Source: Pelistega sp. (lineage in GTDB: Bacteria > Pseudomonadota > Gammaproteobacteria > Burkholderiales > Burkholderiaceae_B). From it: 55,612 nt of DNA. The stretch is from the NCBI GenBank assembly GCA_030538255.1, contig JAUNUI010000022.1, forward strand, positions 1 to 55,612, given 5' to 3'. The position numbers and the translations under genes are program-made. Positions 44,691 to 54,120 of the stretch are shown piece by piece. The notes under the pieces are model-generated. The model did not search any database. It was given only the letters and a program-made list of their open reading frames with translations, and was not told the DNA's origin. How positions within the stretch are numbered: position 1 is the stretch's first letter; each line of letters starts with the position of its first letter.

Positions 44691-45539
44691 TTAAGCCTTA
44701 GACTGCAAAGCCTGTGCATGAAAGCGGATATGTTCTTCAACAAAGCTCGCAATAAAGAAGTAACTATGATCGTAGCCAGCAAGCATCCGAAACTGCACAT
44801 CAAAGCCTGCTTGTTGTGCATGCTCAACGAATGTCTCCGGGCGCAATTGCTCTGGATAGAAATTATCTGCCTCACCCTGATCAATCATAATCGGCAATTT
44901 ACGTTCAGCCTGCTCAAGTAATTGACAACTATCATACGCACTCCAGGTCTGACGATCCTCGCCAAGGTAGGCACTGAAAGCTTTCTGACCCCAAGGGGTT
45001 TGACTTGGATTGACGATCGGGGCAAAAGCGGAAACCGCTGCATATCGGCTAGAGTTGCGTAAAGCAATCATCAATGCGCCATGACCTCCCATACTGTGAC
45101 CGAAGATACTACGTTGCTCGGTGACAGGAAAATTTGCCTCAATCAAGCTTGGTAGCTCTTCCACCACATAACGATACATACGGTAGTGTTCATGCCAAGG
45201 CGCTTGGGTCGCGTCCACATAGAAGCCCGCTCCCTGTCCAAGATCATAACCCTCATCGTTAGCAACCCCTTCGCCGCGGGGACTCGTATCAGGCATGACT
45301 AATGCTACGCCATGTTCTGCCGCATAACGCTGAGCACCTGCCTTAGTACTGAAATTCTCATCATTGCACGTAAGACCAGACAGCCAGTACAAGACCGCTA
45401 CTTTCTGCCCTTGTTCAACACAAGGCGGCAAATAAATCGCAAAAGTCATTTCTGTCGCCGTACTTTGGCTTTGATGCGTATAGCGTTCGTGATAACCGCC
45501 GAACATCTTATTGCGAGCAATACGCTGAAGTTCACTCAT
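44691..45539 (-). CDS. frmB: S-formylglutathione hydrolase
   Basis: The 282-residue alpha/beta-hydrolase splits S-formylglutathione into formate and glutathione, the second step of formaldehyde detoxification. The nucleophile motif GHSMGGHG (Ser149) is present, with the acid in DQGEADNFY and the base in GYDHSYFF, both near the C-terminus. The oxyanion-region LSGLTCNDENF (about residues 53-63) is diagnostic of esterase-D-type enzymes. It starts 18 bp after the frmA stop on the same strand. The formate released could feed the formate dehydrogenase encoded at 15.9-20.6 kb. Confidence 0.95.
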   Translation of the reverse strand: MSELQRIARNKMFGGYHERYTHQSQSTATEMTFAIYLPPCVEQGQKVAVLYWLSGLTCNDENFSTKAGAQRYAAEHGVALVMPDTSPRGEGVANDEGYDLGQGAGFYVDATQAPWHEHYRMYRYVVEELPSLIEANFPVTEQRSIFGHSMGGHGALMIALRNSSRYAAVSAFAPIVNPSQTPWGQKAFSAYLGEDRQTWSAYDSCQLLEQAERKLPIMIDQGEADNFYPEQLRPETFVEHAQQAGFDVQFRMLAGYDHSYFFIASFVEEHIRFHAQALQSKA

Positions 45540-45557
45540 GGTCTTTTCCCCCTAGAC

Positions 45558-46697
<1,140 letters not shown>

Positions 46698-46840
46698 TTA
46701 CACTACTTTGCTACTCGTATAGCCAAGTTGTACTGAATAGGAATTATGCTACCACAATACGAACAACAACCCTAATGCTAAGATGACAGAAGTCCTCAAG
46801 GGCGACACCACGCCCGCCCAAAGAACAACACTATCCATAA

Positions 46841-46860
46841 CCGTCATGCTTAAATGACGG
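46841..46860 (-). other. Hairpin spanning the tssF stop codon
   Basis: CCGTCAT (46841-46847) and ATGACGG (46854-46860) form a perfect 7-bp stem around the tssF stop. There is no U-tract. It might slow ribosome release or protect the 3' end. Confidence 0.3.
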
Positions 46861-48757
46861 GCCGGTTACCGATACGCGGTGGCCAACGATGGATAACACC
46901 TCGTTGTTGGCTCTTAAGCGTCAACTCCGTAATCGCATTAATCGAAACATGTCGTGTAAAAAAATGCTCCAAGACAGCGCCAAATAAGAACGGACTAATT
47001 CCCGAGAAGGCATTCTCATCAATTTCAAGAACGATTCTTGCACCTCTGCCATAGACAATCGGCCCTGGCACAGGGATACGATTAGTCATTGGCTCTACAC
47101 TGATTGAGCGAACGCCTTGTATTTGCTGAGTAATCGAGGGGTCCGCAACACCAGCATAAACATGTAGCATTTGACGTAATGTTTCAGCGCCGTGCTCTGG
47201 ATCCATATCCAACAAGCTAAGATAATTAATGCCTAATTGACTAATTAAACGCCACGAGTTTTCAGTTTCAATAATCGCATGGCGTGGTCGAGTCGGCCCC
47301 GCCATAAACCTGCAACCATCAGAAGGCACTGAAGAGCGGGCATCTAGATCCCTGCTGGTACCTTTGCTCAATAATAAGGGTAAGTCTCGGTTCGTACAGA
47401 GCGTTTCGACACCAAGATGCGTTAATTCATGGTTATACGGCGCATGCTCTTTGTCTACTAAGGACACATAAACTTCACTGCCCACATAGGAAGTACGTGT
47501 ACCATTCACTTCCGCTACCGAAGAGATTACGCGCGGGGTACGTCGAATGGCATAATAAGCGCTGTAATTATTGCTATCATGACTAAGCGATGTATAAAAA
47601 GGGCGAAATTCCTGCGGTTCCACGAAGGCAGAATTCATCGCCCCCATTACCTTATTAACACTATAGATTTCATAATCTAGCGGTTTAGTGCGATCAGGCA
47701 CGATATGGTATTCATGGTCTTGCTGTTTAATCTCAATCCGATCGGTATTTTTCGGAAACAAATTAATCACGGGTACACAGTGTAATAATAAATTGTCTAC
47801 ACCAATCATCCCTTCTAACCCAGCTACTCGCTTATCAAACAAGAAGGTCAACTCAAAAGTCGTTAGTTCCTTATCTTGTTCCATCTTGCTCTTAGCAACT
47901 CGCATTGCCCGGCCAAGTCCTTTGACACTGAAAAACATAAAGCGTGCAGGAAAGGCAAAGTACTCTTGCAAGACACGGTAACCCTGGAAGACCCGAGCAT
48001 TATTCGGCAATAAGGCCTGATCGTTATCGAAACCTTCATGTTTGATGCAACTAGCACCTAAGTGATGCATCCAACGCATAGGGCGCTCAGTATCATGACA
48101 AATCACTTCAGAGGTATTAGTAAGAATTAACTCTAATAATTGATGCGTGTGTATATCTTGACCAGCAATGTAAAACATGAGTTGGTCGAAGTCCGTCTCT
48201 TCTATTTTGGCGTTATTGCGAATTGTAAAGCGCACCCGCAAAGCACTTTGCGGTGCTTTCTGATGGACTCTGGTTTTTAGACGTGCCAGAGGTATATCAG
48301 CAGGTACAGCAGAAAGATTCACCTGAGCAATCTCCACTGGCCATAAGGTCATAGCATGTGCCGTCGTAAAAACAACGGTTTGTTGATTCTTGCCGTGCCT
48401 TGGCTGACGTAGCTCTTCACCGCGCGGAAGATGATAGCCTTGCGCTAGGCTACCTTGAGTCATACTTGGCTGCACCTGGGTGACCGCCATACACGGCAGT
48501 GGCGAGGTATAATTTGGATAGATAATATCCAATAAGTTCTGTGTGAAGGTAGGGAATTCCGCATCCATTTTGAGATGGATACGCGCAGTCAAGAAACTAA
48601 AACCTTCAAGTAAACGCTCGACATAAGGGTCAGCGACCTCAATGCCATGCATGCCTAAGCGACCCGCAATTTTAGGATACTGCTCTGCGAATTCCTTACC
48701 CATTTCTTTGAGGTAAGCTAATTCACGATTGTAATAGGCTAAAAATTGACTATCCAT
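46850..48757 (-). CDS. tssF: TssF, T6SS baseplate subunit
   Basis: The 635-residue protein matches TssF (ImpG/VasA): the N-terminus MDSQFLAYYNRELAYLKEMGKEFAEQYPKIAGRLG, the LLEGFSFLTARIHLKMDAEFPTFTQNLLDIIYPNY block (about residues 49-83), and a C-terminal NAFSGISPFLFGAVLEHFFTRHVSINAI. TssF pairs with TssG in the wedge of the baseplate. It begins 2 bp after tssE. Unusually, tssG is not next: frmA lies downstream after a 173-bp gap. The gene order is therefore broken here, and tssG must be elsewhere if the system works. Confidence 0.95.
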   Translation of the reverse strand: MDSQFLAYYNRELAYLKEMGKEFAEQYPKIAGRLGMHGIEVADPYVERLLEGFSFLTARIHLKMDAEFPTFTQNLLDIIYPNYTSPLPCMAVTQVQPSMTQGSLAQGYHLPRGEELRQPRHGKNQQTVVFTTAHAMTLWPVEIAQVNLSAVPADIPLARLKTRVHQKAPQSALRVRFTIRNNAKIEETDFDQLMFYIAGQDIHTHQLLELILTNTSEVICHDTERPMRWMHHLGASCIKHEGFDNDQALLPNNARVFQGYRVLQEYFAFPARFMFFSVKGLGRAMRVAKSKMEQDKELTTFELTFLFDKRVAGLEGMIGVDNLLLHCVPVINLFPKNTDRIEIKQQDHEYHIVPDRTKPLDYEIYSVNKVMGAMNSAFVEPQEFRPFYTSLSHDSNNYSAYYAIRRTPRVISSVAEVNGTRTSYVGSEVYVSLVDKEHAPYNHELTHLGVETLCTNRDLPLLLSKGTSRDLDARSSVPSDGCRFMAGPTRPRHAIIETENSWRLISQLGINYLSLLDMDPEHGAETLRQMLHVYAGVADPSITQQIQGVRSISVEPMTNRIPVPGPIVYGRGARIVLEIDENAFSGISPFLFGAVLEHFFTRHVSINAITELTLKSQQRGVIHRWPPRIGNRPVI

Positions 48758-48759
48758 TC

Positions 48760-49308
48760 TTATTCACTCTTGTCGTACTCAACCACATCCATATGCCCAG
48801 TTTCTAAGTCGATATTTGTTTTAAAAACAAACTCTCGTGGATAAGGTGTACTATTAATCTTGCCCATAATCATTAAACTTAAAATATTATGGTGCTCTAG
48901 TGTATTACTTTCAGCAACACACTTCACCACCACATTAGAGGCATCAATCCGTGACTCATAGGCCACAATAGAATCCTTGATAGAGCCCTGTAAGCTCATT
49001 AAATCAATTTCAGACATACGCTCACCCGCTAAAGCACCAATGCCGAAATTTACGCAAGAGGTTTTGACATGCGGATACTCGCTTAAGTCGTAACTAGTCT
49101 CCATATTCGCCGTATTCAAGAGCCAGGTTAAATCGCGTAAGACCGCATCACGTAAAACTTCTGAGGTAATCATCACCTGGTCTTGGGTCTCTTTGCGATT
49201 ATCAGGAGCATGATCAATTAAGCGATCTAGCAAGGCGGGTTGCAGTCGATCTTTCGCTGTGCGCTTCTCTTTTTCGTGGAGTTGTTGGCGCTTTTGAATT
49301 CTAACCAT
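48760..49308 (-). CDS. tssE: TssE, gp25-like T6SS baseplate protein
   Basis: The 182-residue protein carries the gp25-like domain (about residues 50-165; EVLRDAVLRDLTWLLNTANMETS, then SYVNFGIGAL-like VKTSCVNFGIGALAGE and IVAYESRIDASNVVVKC). The conserved ExR signature (YESRI) is present. The N-terminal 35 residues are strongly charged. It nucleates sheath polymerisation at the baseplate. It lies 8 bp after tagJ and 2 bp before tssF, a tight operon. Confidence 0.93.
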   Translation of the reverse strand: MVRIQKRQQLHEKEKRTAKDRLQPALLDRLIDHAPDNRKETQDQVMITSEVLRDAVLRDLTWLLNTANMETSYDLSEYPHVKTSCVNFGIGALAGERMSEIDLMSLQGSIKDSIVAYESRIDASNVVVKCVAESNTLEHHNILSLMIMGKINSTPYPREFVFKTNIDLETGHMDVVEYDKSE

Positions 49309-49316
49309 ATGCTTTC

Positions 49317-50141
49317 TTAGCCAGCAATATTCGCTTGCTCAATAGGTATAGGAAAAAAGCGTAAGCGACGAATATCTAAAAGAGCGACTTCTTGACTGTC
49401 GCTAATGAAGACTTTCTGTCCATGGCCGCAATAGATGTTGTCAGCCAAATTTTCCCATTCAGTCTTACGAGCTAAGCTTAAGGTCTCATCGGCTTGATAC
49501 GTCTCAGGGAGCTCTGGATAACGCACAGGAATCAAGCCTAGATGTGTGTGGCCATCAAGCAGACGTAATTCAGCCTGTGCCCATACTAAATCGCTTAAGC
49601 CGTCGGGTTTAATGATCGTAATTTCTTCAATCTGGGAAAAAGGCACCCAGCCATAGCGATTATTACTGATAAATTCACAGACTGGGCCTAAGCGACCATC
49701 ACCATCCGTTAGCCATTCGAAAGTTTGAAGTTCGTCAGCCACTTCAAACTCCCCACCTAAGGCAGGAGCCATCTCCAGTGCTTGTTGGCGAAAGTGATGT
49801 GCCTGTTCAGCTGGCTCTTGAAATGCTTGAATTAATAATGCCATCCAGGCAGGAGGCTCTGTAAATACAGCAGGGGCTTGCTCTCCGGCAAAGACTGCCA
49901 TGCGCTCCTGCTCAGCATCAATCGCATTCATATATAAAACTACACTAGGCTGCGCCTGCTCATTCATTTCACCGCTTAACTTTAACTGGTCTGCCGCTTT
50001 AGACCATTCACCTTGAATTGCTAAAAGCTGAAATAACTGAGCACGCAAATCGGCATTCTGAGGGGCTTTACGGATGTTATTTTTAATACGCTCAATCAGT
50101 TCATTTAATGAACCACTTTTTAATTCTCGTAAACTGCTCAT
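49317..50141 (-). CDS. tagJ: TagJ (ImpE) T6SS accessory protein
   Basis: The 274-residue protein matches ImpE/TagJ: an N-terminal TPR-like helical half (NADLRAQLFQLLAIQGEWSKAADQLKL, about residues 29-55) and a C-terminal domain with RLGPVCEFISNNRYGWVPFSQIEEITI (about 151-177). TagJ binds the TssB N-terminal helix in Pseudomonas H1-T6SS and is found in a subset of T6SS loci, usually with TssE. It lies 120 bp after hcp, beyond a terminator-like hairpin, so it and tssE-tssF may be expressed more weakly than hcp. Confidence 0.93.
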   Translation of the reverse strand: MSSLRELKSGSLNELIERIKNNIRKAPQNADLRAQLFQLLAIQGEWSKAADQLKLSGEMNEQAQPSVVLYMNAIDAEQERMAVFAGEQAPAVFTEPPAWMALLIQAFQEPAEQAHHFRQQALEMAPALGGEFEVADELQTFEWLTDGDGRLGPVCEFISNNRYGWVPFSQIEEITIIKPDGLSDLVWAQAELRLLDGHTHLGLIPVRYPELPETYQADETLSLARKTEWENLADNIYCGHGQKVFISDSQEVALLDIRRLRFFPIPIEQANIAG

Positions 50142-50179
50142 ACTATTGCCTCTATAACATTTTTAAACGTGTTTTCATT

Positions 50180-50219
50180 TAAAACAAATATGAGCTAATA
50201 GGCAGAACCCATTAGCTCA
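50180..50219 (-). terminator. Terminator-like hairpin after hcp
   Basis: TGAGCTAAT (50191-50199) and ATTAGCTCA (50211-50219) form a perfect 9-bp stem, followed on the minus strand by TATTTGTTTT. It lies 42 bp past the hcp stop and before tagJ. Partial termination here would give hcp a high transcript level relative to tagJ-tssE-tssF. Confidence 0.6.
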
Positions 50220-50261
50220 CACCAAAGAAGCACTTAAATAAGGCCTCTATAGGTCACAAAA

Positions 50262-50747
50262 TTAAGCAACTGCTTTATTTTGCTTGATATCGTAAGCAAC
50301 AACAGACTCAGCGCCTTTACCGCCTTTGTCTGTTTGCTCCCAGTACTGCTGTTTAACTTTAGCAGCTTGGAAAGCATAGCTAACCATCATAGCGTCACCA
50401 TCATGATTACCTGTGTACTGAACTGAAGTAACAAGTACGTCTTCTAAAGTGATACGAGAGTATTCAACTTGCTCGCCACCCGCTTTACATACAGATACTT
50501 CAACTTTGCTTAAGTGCTTACCTGTAGCGCAGTGTTTCATCACTGCAGGTGCTGCACGGTCAATAACTGCTACGATGTGTAAATCGTTGAAACTGGCTTT
50601 ACCAGTACCACCGCCACCACCTGTAGCCATAGAGCCAGGTTGAGTTGCGCCCCATGCGAAAGAACGGATATCACTCCAGTCTTTATGGTTAGCATCTTTA
50701 GATTCGCCGTTAGCGCCCTCAATTTTCATGTACATATCTACTGCCAC
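50262..50747 (-). CDS. hcp: Hcp (TssD), T6SS tube protein
   Basis: The 161-residue protein matches Hcp1-type tube proteins: start MAVDMYMKIEG (GTG start with GGGAG six bases upstream), then SFAWGATQP (about residues 29-37), CKAGGEQVEYSRITLEDVLVTSVQY (about 86-110) and a C-terminal MVSYAFQAAKVKQQYWEQ. It forms hexameric rings that stack inside the TssB/C sheath and is expelled. It follows tssC by 81 bp, and a hairpin after it may raise its relative expression. Confidence 0.95.
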   Translation of the reverse strand: MAVDMYMKIEGANGESKDANHKDWSDIRSFAWGATQPGSMATGGGGGTGKASFNDLHIVAVIDRAAPAVMKHCATGKHLSKVEVSVCKAGGEQVEYSRITLEDVLVTSVQYTGNHDGDAMMVSYAFQAAKVKQQYWEQTDKGGKGAESVVAYDIKQNKAVA

Positions 50748-50828
50748 GATTCTCTCCCTCGGAAAATAGGAAATAACAAAAAGAAAAATAAAGCAGCTAC
50801 TTGTTTAAGCAGCTGTACAACTGACTAA

Positions 50829-52325
50829 TCAACCTTCGTTTTGTTTCAGTGAAGGAAGTTTAGAAACTAGACGTAATGAGACGGTCAAACCCTCTAGCTG
50901 ATAATGCGGACGCAGGAAGAATTTCGCTGCGTAATAGCCCGGATTATCTTCAATTTCGGCCACTTGCACTTCAGCCGCTGCTAACGGTTTACGCGCTTTG
51001 GTTTCTTGTGAAGAGTTAACTGGATCACCATCAACATAATTCATAATCCAATCATTCAACCAACGTTCCATCTCATCGCGTTCATTAAACGAACCAATCT
51101 TGTCACGCACAATACACTTCAAGTAGTGCGCAAAGCGGCAACACGCAAATAAATACGGCAGACGCGCAGCCAGGCGAGCATTCGCTGTGGCATCGCTATC
51201 GTCATACTCAGCAGGTTTTTGCAATGATTGAGCACCAATGAAAGCGGCGAAGTCAGAGTTCTTACGATGAACCAGAGGCATAAAACCATTCTTCGCCAGC
51301 TCAGCTTCACGACGGTCGCTAATTGCGATCTCAGTAGGACACTTCATGTCCACACCACCATCATCGGTTGGGAAGGTATGACATGGTAAGTTGGCTACCG
51401 CACCGCCCGACTCCACACCACGGATCGAAGTACACCAACCGTACTCCTTGAAGGAGCGGTTAATATTGGTCGCCATTGCATACGCCGAGTTAGCCCAGGT
51501 ATAACGATCATGTGATGCGCCATCAGTGTCTTCTTCAAAATCAAATTCATCCACTGGATTCGTACGCGCGCCATAAGGCAGACGGGCCAAGAAACGTGGC
51601 ATGGCTAAACCTAAATAGCGAGCATCTTCAGACTCGCGCAGACTACGCCAAGCGGCATATTCTGTATTGGTAAAGATTTTCGTTAAGTCACGCGGATTGG
51701 CTAACTCTTGCCATGATTCCATCTGCATCACATCAGGTGAGGCACCAGTGATAAATGGGCAATGGGCTGCTGCGCCGATACGCGACATTTCTGCCAATAA
51801 TTCCACATCTTGCGGGCTATGATCGAAAAAGTAATCCCCCACCAAGCAACCGATTGGCTCACCACCAAACTGTCCATACTCTTCTTCGTAAACTCGCTTA
51901 AAGATCGGACTCTGGTCCCAACCCACACCCTTATAACGCTTTAAGGTACGACTCAACTCTTTCTTACTGATGCACATGACACGGATTTTCAATTGCTCAT
52001 CAGTTTCTGAGTTATTGACCAAGTAGTGCAAACCGCGCCACGCACCTTCAAGCTGTTGAAATTCAGCATTATGCATGATTAAATTAATTTGCTCACTCAT
52101 CTTACGATCGATTTCAGCAATAATGCCTTGAATCGTCGCGTAAGCATCTGAAGACATAGTGACCGTATTCTCTAAAGCTTGCTGCGCAAGTGTCTTAACG
52201 GCATTCTCAACGGCTTCTCGCGCCTGATCTGTCTTCGGCTTAAATTCTTTCTTTAGAAGAGAGGATAAACCATCGTTCTCAATGGTTTCTAAAGCGGTAT
52301 CTTGCTTAAGTAACTGTGTATTCAT
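50829..52325 (-). CDS. tssC: TssC, large sheath subunit
   Basis: The 498-residue protein matches TssC (VipB/ImpC): QLEGAWRGLHYLVNNSETDEQLKIRVM (about residues 89-115), GEPIGCLVGDYFFDHSPQDVELL (about 154-176), SPDVMQMESWQELANPRDLTKIF, ESGGAVANLPCHTFP and the final YHAQLEGLTVSLRLVSKLP-type block. With TssB it forms the contractile sheath that drives the Hcp tube. It starts 12 bp after the tssB stop. The length is standard. Confidence 0.97.
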   Translation of the reverse strand: MNTQLLKQDTALETIENDGLSSLLKKEFKPKTDQAREAVENAVKTLAQQALENTVTMSSDAYATIQGIIAEIDRKMSEQINLIMHNAEFQQLEGAWRGLHYLVNNSETDEQLKIRVMCISKKELSRTLKRYKGVGWDQSPIFKRVYEEEYGQFGGEPIGCLVGDYFFDHSPQDVELLAEMSRIGAAAHCPFITGASPDVMQMESWQELANPRDLTKIFTNTEYAAWRSLRESEDARYLGLAMPRFLARLPYGARTNPVDEFDFEEDTDGASHDRYTWANSAYAMATNINRSFKEYGWCTSIRGVESGGAVANLPCHTFPTDDGGVDMKCPTEIAISDRREAELAKNGFMPLVHRKNSDFAAFIGAQSLQKPAEYDDSDATANARLAARLPYLFACCRFAHYLKCIVRDKIGSFNERDEMERWLNDWIMNYVDGDPVNSSQETKARKPLAAAEVQVAEIEDNPGYYAAKFFLRPHYQLEGLTVSLRLVSKLPSLKQNEG

Positions 52326-52337
52326 GACGGCTCCCGA

Positions 52338-52883
52338 TTACTCAGACTGAGCAGCATTCGTATCAGCCGCATCTTGGTCTTCTAATTTAGGCGCACTTGC
52401 CAAGGTTTTGAGTAAAGCTGGATTTTGCAGTACCTTATTGATGAGCTCTTCAGCTCCCGTCTTACCGTCCATATAGGTCAGCAAGTTAGCCAATTCAGTA
52501 CGTGCTTCGAGCAAAGAGCTTAATGAGTCTACTTTGCGCGCTACAGCAGCAGGTGAGAAATCGTCAATACTTTCGAAGGTCATATCAATTGATAGTAAAC
52601 CCTCACCGGTCAAGGTGTTCGGCACTTGAAAAGCCACACGAGGCTTGATCGCTTTCATACGATCATCAAAATTAGTCACATCAATGTCTTGGAATTTACG
52701 ATCGGCGATTTCAGCTTGTGGCTCATTCGACTTACCTGCTAAATCTGCCATCACGCCCATTACAAAAGGAAGTTGAATCGTGCGCTCTGCACCATAAATT
52801 TCCACATCATATTCAATTTGCACACGCGGTGCACGATTGCGAGCGACAAATTTTTGACCGCTATTTTTACTGATAATTGCCAT
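52338..52883 (-). CDS. tssB: TssB, small sheath subunit
   Basis: The 181-residue protein matches TssB (VipA/ImpB): RAPRVQIEYDVEIYGAERTIQLPFVMGVMADLAG (about residues 17-50), DVTNFDDRMKAIKPRVAF (about 68-85) and FESIDDFSPAAVARKVDSL. It interlocks with TssC. The Asp/Ala-rich C-terminus after about residue 165 is variable. It lies 67 bp downstream of tssA and 12 bp before tssC. Confidence 0.97.
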   Translation of the reverse strand: MAIISKNSGQKFVARNRAPRVQIEYDVEIYGAERTIQLPFVMGVMADLAGKSNEPQAEIADRKFQDIDVTNFDDRMKAIKPRVAFQVPNTLTGEGLLSIDMTFESIDDFSPAAVARKVDSLSSLLEARTELANLLTYMDGKTGAEELINKVLQNPALLKTLASAPKLEDQDAADTNAAQSE

Positions 52884-52950
52884 ATTTTGCTTCTCCAGCG
52901 GCTTTCACAATTAAAAACCTTATTTCCCACTATTAAAATTCAAATTAAAA

Positions 52951-53988
52951 CTAATCTTGTGCTCTTGGCATCCATGTATCGAACTGATCCGCTCCACTTG
53001 GGGTTAAATTTTGTAGAATTTCATAAAAATTTAACGGAATCGTCTGCTGCACCCGTCTGAGCAAAAACGGCGCGGGGTGACTCGGCTCATATACTTCGAA
53101 ATATGAACAGGCTTTTTCCAGTGCTAACATCGCATCATTGCGTGTTTTAATTTGGACGTCGCGCCAATTCGTAAAACTCTTAGACACCTCTACCTTGTCC
53201 GCTCCCTCATCTTGCTGCACATCACCTTGTTCAGCTACTGCATCTTGTTCGTGCGAATTCGACTGCTCATCATCTTGACGGCTTTCAGCAACATTCATGA
53301 TGGCGTCTAAACTATGCATGAGTGCAGAGTAGTCAGGCGTCCAATCATGGCCTAGTTCTGAACCTACCTTATGCGCAATTTGCTGCAAGCTCTGGGCCGC
53401 CTCAAAAACAGCACATACTTCAGGCTCTTGTGTACTCCGTGCCTGGCTTAAGACTTCACATAAGCGTGCACGACCACCCGGAAAATCATCACCACGTGTA
53501 CCATCCAAGATAGATTCAGCATCACGTAAACTCAGCTGACCATGCACGTTATTAATCAGACTACTATTACGAATAGTTTTACCAAGACCTTGCATATCAC
53601 CTAAAGCCACCAAAGCATTAATGCGGGGCATAGGATCTTCAAAACCATCATCAACGAGTACGGGATGGACATCTTGCCAGAACTGAGTGAGCGCCTGCTC
53701 AATGAGTTTTAAGCCATGCGCATAGCCTGGTAAACCGCGCTGCGAGGTCCATGCCCAAGTCAAACGTGACAAGACTCGTAAGTCACAGCTATTCTCCGTA
53801 ATGGCGAGCGCGGTCTTCTCAACCTGGTTCCACTCTGGTGCTTGAGCCTCAATAATGGTTTCACCAAATTGTTGCTCAGGCCTACCTTGAACCAACTGCT
53901 CTAATGACAAAAACTCAGGGCTATATTCGAGATTCTCGCCACAGTTGCCATCCGTAAAAGCTGACAAAATTTCATTGATATTTTTCAT
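52951..53988 (-). CDS. tssA: TssA, T6SS assembly protein (ImpA N-terminal domain)
   Basis: From ATG 53988 the protein has 345 residues (an earlier ATG at 54006 would add six; neither has a clear ribosome-binding site). The ImpA_N domain occupies about residues 10-125: CGENLEYSPEFLSLEQL, then WNQVEKTALAI, SCDLRVLSRLTWAWTSQRGLPGYAHGL and VLVDDGFEDPMPRINALVAL. The C-terminal part has an acidic linker and a short helix-rich end (EPSHPAPFLLRRVQQTIP), typical of short TssA1-type proteins. It binds the baseplate and primes sheath growth. It leads tssB-tssC-hcp. Confidence 0.93.
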   Translation of the reverse strand: MKNINEILSAFTDGNCGENLEYSPEFLSLEQLVQGRPEQQFGETIIEAQAPEWNQVEKTALAITENSCDLRVLSRLTWAWTSQRGLPGYAHGLKLIEQALTQFWQDVHPVLVDDGFEDPMPRINALVALGDMQGLGKTIRNSSLINNVHGQLSLRDAESILDGTRGDDFPGGRARLCEVLSQARSTQEPEVCAVFEAAQSLQQIAHKVGSELGHDWTPDYSALMHSLDAIMNVAESRQDDEQSNSHEQDAVAEQGDVQQDEGADKVEVSKSFTNWRDVQIKTRNDAMLALEKACSYFEVYEPSHPAPFLLRRVQQTIPLNFYEILQNLTPSGADQFDTWMPRAQD

Positions 53989-54120
53989 AATGTTTAGATA
54001 ATACACAGCTAATATTAAAGTTATATGACGTTACTTTTTTATTTCAGACATTAACGATAAATATTAGTATTTATCAATTTAAAACATTACAATTTCTTAC
54101 AAATATGCTTACATATAACT

